64,000 nucleotides of DNA. It comes from Ceratopteris richardii (taxonomy: Eukaryota; Streptophyta; Polypodiopsida; Polypodiales; Pteridaceae). Location: assembly GCA_020310875.1 (NCBI GenBank), contig CM035435.1, forward strand, positions 70,814,455 to 70,878,454, given 5' to 3'. A model generated the notes under the pieces. It was given only the letters and a program-made list of their open reading frames with translations. It did not search any database and had not been told where the DNA came from. Made by a program: the position numbers and the translations under genes. Shown piece after piece: positions 56,515 through 64,000 of the stretch (its first letter is position 1; each line of letters opens with the position of its first letter).

Positions 56515-59200
56515 CTACCTTTCATATTCTAGTAACTTTTTCTGGAGTTCAGCCACCTGCTCTGTCAATGCCTTTACTTTCTCTGAAGTCGAGGCCGTTT
56601 CTATTACCTTGGTTGGAGCCTCCTTTTCCCTGAGCTGGCTACGTAGTTCATCTCGTTCCCTTTCCAAATCATCATGTGCGTCTAATAAATCCGCATAACT
56701 TTCCAAGATGGTTTTCATTGTTTCTGTGGGAACCGCTTTGAACTGTTCTGGATCGATCTCATGGGGGGACCCTTCCATGGCTGCTTCCTTTATTTTCTTC
56801 AAGTGCTGTAGCCATATGCTTGCGAAGTAGAGTTAAATTATGTCGGACTCTCAGGTTGTCTATTTGGTACACCTCCAGCAAGGCTTCAAGTTGTTTGACA
56901 CCGGGTTTTGCTGATGGTTGGGGTGTCTCCAGGAGTGTTTGATGGGCTTGCTCGAGAGTGGTGTGGCGTTGGTTGAGTTCCGCATTTTCTTCTTCTAGCC
57001 TTATGAGTCGTGTTTGTAGTTGCTGATGGTTTGTTATCAGCTGATGATGGCGGCCTTCTAGTTCCCTCTACTCCTGCTGAAGTTGATATACGCATTGATG
57101 TAATGACAGGAATATACTATTTACATTAAGAGATGGAGTTAAAGATGAAGATGCAGGGGGAATGGGGAAGGGGAAGGGAGTTGTGAATGCGGTGGAGTCA
57201 AGTGGTGAAGTAGGTGGAGGGGGTATGGGAGATTGAGGTTGTGTGGGGGGTGGGGGTGGTACTGTGGCGGGTGATGTTTCCATTGTGTCAAATGTGTGTG
57301 TGACTGTAAAGATGGGGATAGTGGGTGGGGTGGAAGTGATATTTGTGAAGAGTGTCGTGAAGGTGGGCATGGAAACTCCTCCAAATTGGATACCGGGAGA
57401 GAGAGGAATTCCCATGACAACTGTGGTAGTGGTAGAAAAGGGCATGGTCGTGCCAGTTGGTGAGGTGAATTGTGTAGCGAGAGGTGAGGTGGGTGGGGAG
57501 AGTGGTTCCTCCTGATGTTCTTCTGTTTGCATGTTGCCTTCCGGTTCTGATACATTGATGTGTATTTGTTTTCCAGATCGCCTAGGGCGGGCAGGCACAC
57601 GTTTCTCAAATCGATTAATGTATGTCATGGCCTCATGTATGGCCTCATCCAAGCCGACTGCCTCTGCGTGCAGGTTCATGGATTCGATAAACATATCGTC
57701 CACACCTTCCTCAGCTAATAGTTGGCTCATGAGCACTTTGCCTGATTCAAGTGACATTTTGTGTTGTTCCTGAACTCGCTTCATGGTTTGGTACAATCTT
57801 TTTATTTGTGCCGAATATGCTGGGGCACTTGCTAGCTCTGAGAGTTCATCATATTCTTGAAATTGTTCTTCGTCGGCTTCTTCTTCTTCTCCTCCTGCCT
57901 CTTGTTCATCTCCTTCGACTTCTACGACGACTGGTTGTGTCGGGGCTGGTGTTGTTGTGGTGGGGTGTGGTTCCTGGGCCTGGTCTGCTTCTGTTTCAAG
58001 ATTAGATTCGTAGATCAGCCTGGCAACTTCTTCATCCGTGAGGTCATTGAGAGTAAATCCCTGTGGAAATTCCAAGTCTGATGGAATGGGGGGAAACACC
58101 AAGTTGGGTCCTTCTGTACTTGGTCTGGGAAGACGAATGGTGAATGGCCGAACACGCCTAGTTTGAGGAGGAGTCACCTCAGGTGTGGTAGTGGCTCCTC
58201 TTGGTTGAGCACATGGTAATTGGACGCCCCCTCTCATCTTCTTCGATGGAGGACCCGCTGTTGATAGTCGCCTTTGGAATTCTTGGGCCCTAGACCACAC
58301 TAGTGCTCTTTGAATGGGCACGTCATATGCTAGGCACCTGTAAATTATTCTTGTTAGGGCACAACAGCCATGAAGTACATTTTCCTGCTTCTTATTCCAG
58401 CGCTGATGGGCTAGGTGTATCTGATCGATGACCCAGTGCGGTATGTTGAGGGTGAGGTTCTCTGTTTCTGCCAAGTATAAGCTGAACCATATTTTCTTAG
58501 GGGGCATAGTGAATCGTTCTTGTGCGGGAAAAGAAAAATGTTGCATAACAGTTCGTAAGTGGAGAGCAATGGTAGGCGTCATTGCCACCATGTCCTTCAA
58601 TTTATTGAGATCCTTATGCTTCATCCTTCCCGGGACCATTGTTTCTTTCTCGGTGGGAATGTGCATACCTTGCATGTTCAATGCCTCCCGTACCAGATTG
58701 AGGGTCAGTTTGAATCTCTTGAGTTTGTGTCCTGGCAACAATGATGGTAGTACAAAAGTACTATCGCCTCCCTTGACCCTGCTAGGAGTTATGGTGCTTA
58801 TGAAATAGGAGCAACGTAGAAAATCAGGTTTAGGCAAGTGTGCTCTGAAATATCTATCCAGGCCTGCCTTGGTCCAAACTGATCGCATTACCTCTGCATT
58901 CTGATAGTTCTCGAATTCCCGAGCGAAAAAGTGGTAGCGTCCCTATTTGCCATTAAATTCAATTTCTGCTTCCCAGAAGTAGGTCCCGTCACCCAATGGC
59001 GCTGCTACATCACTGAACCAATGAGCATGTTTCCCCACTTGAGAAGTGTGTCCCTGAGGAGGGTCCTGGATAGGAAGGACATGCACCGCTTGAAGTTCTT
59101 GAGGCCTTTCGGTGAGTGGCGCTTCCAGAAGAATAGTTTCAATGTCCACAATCTGTGCGCTGGACCCTGCCTGGGAACTGGTGCCTCCAGCTTCTGCCAT
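56515..59200 (-). pseudogene. first accessory gene of gypsy B: head, proline-rich linker, coiled coil
   Basis: Minus-strand coding starting MAEAGGTSSQAGSSAQ at 59200. The globular head (about 58140-59200) is homologous to gypsy A's 9708-10763. It is followed by an acidic segment (57850-57960, runs of Glu), a Pro/Thr/Ser-rich linker (57130-57500, many PPTP-type runs), and Leu/Gln/Glu-rich coiled coil (about 56515-57095, for example EQVAELQKKLLEYER). Nearly whole with a few breaks. The order matches gypsy C's accessory remnant. The head may resemble 'putative plant transposon protein' families; role unknown. Confidence 0.75.
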
Positions 59201-59413
59201 CGTTATTGCTTGCTAGCTGGTTCTGTCGAGAATATAGAAACATGTGTTAACATTGTAAAGGACAAGTTAGAACCATTTTTGTCCTCATTACAACATTATC
59301 ATGAGGTCCGGGAGAGATTAGTAGGTTAATAAGTGCTCGGTGCTTGTGTGTGTAGTTAGGAATTGGTTGGACCTAAGAACTAAGTGGAATGATGTAGTGT
59401 GAGAGTGGCGTAG

Positions 59414-62400
59414 TTAGTAGGTGGGCATGGATTTACAATCGGGGTCCGGGGGTTTATTACAAGTTTTAGGTTGCCAAAGGCAGTGGATGGGCTTTGATCT
59501 TGATTTTGTGGAGACTCTGAAGAGTTTGATAGGGGTGTCTGCTTGAAGATGAGGCTTTTTAGGGACCCATTTACGAGTGATTCTACTAGTGCTCATGGAA
59601 GAATATGTGTCCGTGCGTGAGGTGTAAGACTGGGCCTCAGATGTTCGAGTGAGTGAAACATGTTGTACCGGTTGCGGCCGTGGTGTAGCTATTTGAGCCC
59701 GCAAGCAAGCCTTAGGCACCCAGATTTGTCGTGATTGTGGGCTGGCCTTCATTGACTTCTTGGGTACCCAAATAGACTTCACTTTTGCAGAAGAATTAAT
59801 GAAGGACTTCTTATTAGTGTCGTGTTGTTGACTACTAATAAGAGGTTTTGGGCGTGGGGTTGGCCTGGTCTGAACAGGGAATTTGCCTTTTCGCCTCCAT
59901 ACTTGTTTCCATGGATGAAACAATCTGCTTTGCTCCTTTTTTTGGCATCCAGTATCGGTAGTGTTCTACTTCTTCTGTATTTGATCTGCCGTTGGTTGTT
60001 GCAACCTTCTGGTCTTTGGAAAAGAAGGGAGTTCCGTCCTCTCCCTGGCTCCGTTGTTGAGACAAGCCTCTTTCTGCATCATACAGTGTTGGACAAAAAT
60101 AGCATTGTCAACTTCAGGTGTGCCCCGGGAAGGACCAGGAGTTTGTGCTTTACCTAGTTCCTTGAGTGCCTCCTTTTCCAATTCAACTGTAATTCGGCTA
60201 TGATCTACCCATACCTGAAGAAGTCCACTTCTTAGGTTGAGGTTGACTGCATGATCATAGATCCAGTCCTGACCCAAGACAAGAGGCTCAGTGAGGTCCT
60301 CATCTTGACACACTAGTACTTTGACTGTCATCACTTCGTCTTGAATGGAGATGGGAAGATCCACCTCGCCCATGCAAGGGGTTTCCACACCTCCCAATCC
60401 TATGAGATATGCTTCTATAGGATCGACAGTTAATTTCAATTCTTGATAGTAAGATAACTTGACAGCACTAGTGGATGCACCTGAGTCAATCAAAGCTCTT
60501 ACAGTCTTTGCACCTTTTCCTTGTCCTATATCTAAGGTTATAAAAGGACGTCGATAAATTATCCTATGAGAGCTGATACCTGAAACTTCACACATAGCCA
60601 CATGATATCCTTGGTCTGCATATGCATCTGGCCTAGGTTGCTCTCTACCTTGTCTTCTTAATTTCATTCTCTGTATGCGCTCTAAGGCTTCTGCTTGAGC
60701 TTCTTCTCGAATCCGCTTTTCTTCTTCTTTGCGTTTCTTAGCAGTGTTGAGTCAACTTAGCATTTCCTCTGTGAGTGGTTCTTGATACAACTTGACCCTG
60801 CATCCACTGATGTAGCTTGGAAGAACATCACCTTCTAAGGTGGCCAGCTGTACTGCTCCACTCGTTGAGATCCTATTAATTATCATGGGTCCGTAACCTC
60901 TTTTCTCTAGTTTCCTCGCATGTTGTTTCAAAGTGTAGACTAGTACCAGATCTCCTGTTTTCAAGCCTTTATCCTTAATATGGGCATCAAAATATGCCTT
61001 CTGTCGTTTCTTAGCTGCATATATCCCTGCAGCCGCCCTCAGTCTTGTTTCTCCTAATCGTTCAAGGTCAAAAAGTCTAGAGGAGAGTTCATGACCCGTC
61101 CATTCATGCTCTTGTGCTACTTTCAGTGTAGGTATTAAGAAGTCCAATGGTAGCATTGCATTTTGGCCAAATACCATCTGAAAGGGGGTGGCTTGGAGTA
61201 CCGTTTTGTAGGCGACTCGGTATGCCCAAACAACATGGTGTAGCTGTTTGTCCCAATCAGAGCGTTTATTGTTCACTAATTTCATCAGTACATTGCATAA
61301 GATCTTGTTGGTGCTCTCAGCCTGGCCATTTGCTTGAGGGTGATAGGGGGCAGACTTCTTATGCACTACCAAGAATTCTTGGAGCAGATTTTCAATAACT
61401 TCTTTCAAGAAGTGAGTGCCTCTATCACTAACTAGCTCTATAGGTAGCCCGTATCTAGTGAACACATTCTCAAATAAAAACTTAGCTGTTGTTTGAGCAT
61501 CGTTCTTCGTTGTGGCTTTTACCTCTACCCACTTTGTTAGATAGTCTGTCACAACAATGATATATTCTACATGGGAACCCTTAGCTGGGGGATTAATAGG
61601 ACGTACGAAGTCTATTCCCCACTTAGAGAATGCACGTCCACCCATCATAGGTTTCAGTGGCATCTCATCTTTACGTATAGGATATTGAGTTCTCTGACAG
61701 ACATCACACCGTTTCACATAAGTATGTGCATCCATGTGAAGGGTCGGCCACCAGAAGCCCGCAAATAGTATTGCCTTGATCACCCGATCTGGTCCAAAGT
61801 GTCCTCCTGCTACACCTTGGTGAGCAGTTTCCAAAATCTTGAGATATTCACTCTCATGGACACATAGTCTCAGGTAACCGTCTTTACCACGTTTGTATAG
61901 ATTATCACCAATGAGTGAGTAATCCTGGGCTTCTTGTTCTAAACTCCTTTTCCTCGCCAGAGTCATGTCTGGAGGGTTTTTGTCCTCAGAAAGGGTACTA
62001 GTGGTTCACTCCAATCCGGCACTATGGACACTTGATAAAGGCATGTTCCACAGGTGGTTTAGTGCAACAGATTGGGCATTCCTTGCACAACTTTTGGACA
62101 TCAGCTTCCATAGTTGGCCAATGCACTCCGAGTCTCCTTAGTGTCTGTAGGGTTCGTTGTTTTGAGTAGTGTTGCTCTAATGCACCTACATGTGCTAATT
62201 GCAACCATTTAGCATACTCATCCTCTTCTACACAACAAGCCAAGATCCCTTGATCTGTGTGCTTGTACATACTTCCAGCCATGATGTGGTACTTTTGGGC
62301 TTTTACTACCTCTCTATCCTGTGTGGCTATTACTGGGTGGTTAGGCCCGTACGTCAATACTGGCACTAATGGCTTAGCCCACTGCGGCACCACTTCCAAA

Positions 62401-64000
62401 TTAAACAAGTAAGCATCAGGAAGGTCATCTGACACTCCTTGTGGGGCTTCTCCAGATGTGAGCCTAGAGAGATGATCCGCTCTCAAATGAGTCCTCCCTT
62501 TCCTTACCACAACCTCGAAATCATATTCCATTAGTAAGAGAAACCATCTTACTGATCTTCCTGTATTGCATGGCTTGTTCACGAGATATAACAATGCTTG
62601 GTGGTCAGTAAAAAATTTAAACTTGTTTGCAAGCAACTAGTGTCTAAATTTCTTAACTGCATATACCATGCCTAAGCCTTCTCTCTCAGTAGTGGTGTAA
62701 TTTCGTTCAGCTGCAATCAATTGTCTACTGGCATAGGCAATTGGAAGATCCATATTACCTTCACCAGTAGGTTGAGCAAGCACACACCCAATAGCATAAT
62801 TGGATACATCCACGTGAACATGGAATGGCTTATTCCAATCTGGTGTGGTTAAGATTGGTGCTGAACATAATCTTCGTTTAAGCTCCTGGAAGGAATTCTC
62901 GCATTCATCAGTCCACTCAAAGTTAGTCAGAAGTCCATACATGGGCTTTGCAATGACATCATACATGTGAATGAACCGGTGGTAGTAACCACAATGCCCC
63001 ATGAAGGCCTGTACTTCCTTGAGGTTCTTTGGCCTAGGTAACTCGGCTATGGCTCTTACTTTCTCTTCATCGGTGGATATGCCATTCTTTGACACTATGT
63101 GTCCTAAAATCTTACCTTGCCTGACCATGAAAACGCACTTTTCTGGGTTTAGGCAGACTTGATATTCTCTACATTTGTCAAAGATTTGTCTCAGTTCAGG
63201 AATATGGGTTTGTCTGATGTTGGAATGAGCACAAAGATCATCAACGTAGACTTCTAAATTCTTCCTCAGGAACTCCTTAAATACATGGCACATCAGCCTC
63301 TGAAAGGTTGTTGGTGCATTGGTAAGCCCAAATGGCATTACCCGAAAGGCGAATATGCCCCATTCTGTGGCAAAAGCTGTCTTATGCTAATCCTCTGGAG
63401 CTATGGCTACTTGATTGTAGCCCGAAAATCCATCGAGGAAGTTGTACACTTCCTTGCCTGCTACTCTTTCTAAGAGATGTTCTGTGATGGGAAGCGGATA
63501 GTTATCTCGGATTGTGGCTGCATTGACCTTCTTTAGGTTAATGCATACACGTAATTTACCATTCTTTTTGGGCACCACTACAATGGGGGATACCCATTCA
63601 GTGTGCTCAATTTCATAGATAAATCCAGCTTCAACCAGTCTATCTATCTCCTCTTTGATCTTGGCAGCGTAATTATCATTGTATGTATATAGCTTTTGCT
63701 TAGAAGGTTTGGCATCCGAGGTCATAGGGATAGTGTGTGAGCAGATGTCTGGATCAAAACCCTTCAAATCCTTGTAACTCCAAGCGAATACATCTCTGTA
63801 TTCTCTTAGCAAGGCTATCAATTCTTGCTCTTTTTCTTCCGTCAGGTCATGTCCTATGTAAGTGCATCTCTCTTCTCCCTCTTCCATGGCTACCACAATT
63901 TTCTTGGTGGTGTCTCAGTGTTATCATAGGCCTCTCCTGATTGTGCCTCTCGTTTAGGCATTCTGATCATGACTCTCCTGTCATCTATCTCATACTTCTT
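59414..64000 (-). pseudogene. gypsy B pol: RT, RNase H, integrase, downstream retropepsin, WVPK tail
   Basis: Runs off the window at its 5' side. RT at 63000-63896 (KLRVCINLKKVNAA, FLDGFSGYNQVAI, EVYVDDLCAHS), RNase H at 62500-62900, integrase finger at 61690-61860 (YVKRCDVCQRTQYP) and core at 61300-61640 (SDRGTHFLKEV, QANGQAESTNK). The GPY/F-like end lies near 60850. A charged coil, then a retropepsin-like domain at 60200-60600 (ALIDSGASTSAVKL, LVLGQDWIYD), and a basic tail at 59414-59920 (IWVPKKSMK, QIWVPKACL, KWVPKKPH). Same order as gypsy A. A handful of breaks. Confidence 0.88.

Larger units (their letters stand above)
54612..64000 (-). mobile_element. Ty3/gypsy element B (sister of A), 3' two thirds
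   Basis: Minus strand: 3' LTR 54612-55306, polypurine tract 55307-55320, second accessory gene 55204-56466, first accessory gene 56515-59200, pol 59414 to the window edge. Protein-level match to gypsy A is very high across pol. Only a handful of breaks. It is inserted in copia D. Confidence 0.9.

Overview
The window is a stretch of plant-type repeat DNA made almost entirely of LTR retrotransposons inserted into, and truncated against, one another. I found no convincing host protein gene and no intact RNA gene. Evidence for a land plant: Ty1/copia elements primed by initiator tRNA-Met, large Ty3/gypsy elements with a tRNA-Asp primer site and accessory genes, and heavy nesting. A large-genome lineage fits, but the sequence does not let me name the species.

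Layout. (1) 1-5393, minus: old, broken Ty3/gypsy 'C' with pol and an accessory gene after pol. (2) 5394-9670, minus: Ty1/copia '1', lacking its 3' end. (3) 9671-28669, minus: large Ty3/gypsy 'A' with its 5' LTR, tRNA-Asp primer site, minisatellite leader, gag, pol and the start of an accessory gene. (4) 15904-21864, plus, inside A: a complete, very young Ty1/copia with 296-bp LTRs that differ at one position, a matching CATTG target duplication, one 1348-codon gag-pol frame and a 5S-rRNA-like segment in its leader. (5) 28670-32523: remains of a plus-strand LTR element, a 190-bp-arm hairpin, a gypsy gag scrap, a MITE-like repeat and a copia RT scrap. (6) 32524-39598, plus: a second copy of copia '1', split by a non-autonomous LTR element (34940-39238). 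(7) 39599-43344, minus: 5' part of an older relative of gypsy A ('E'). (8) 43345-51876: LTR scraps, head-to-head copia fragments, microsatellite and short duplications. (9) 51877-54611, plus: copia 'D', whose LTR-like 5' end is almost one long hairpin. (10) 54612-64000, minus: gypsy 'B', a sister of A inserted in D and running off the window.

The most unusual biology is in the gypsy A/B family. Pol carries a canonical DSGA retropepsin-like domain after the integrase, followed by a basic tail with repeated WVPK motifs. Beyond pol lie two accessory genes: a globular-head/proline-rich/coiled-coil protein and an unrecognised 420-residue protein. The second gene contains the polypurine tract and ends inside the 3' LTR. 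The 5' LTR of copy A keeps a similar Arg/Ser-rich tail in the matching frame. By adding spans of A and B, the family would be roughly 16-17 kb long. The old elements are described as fossils: extents, parts and order only.
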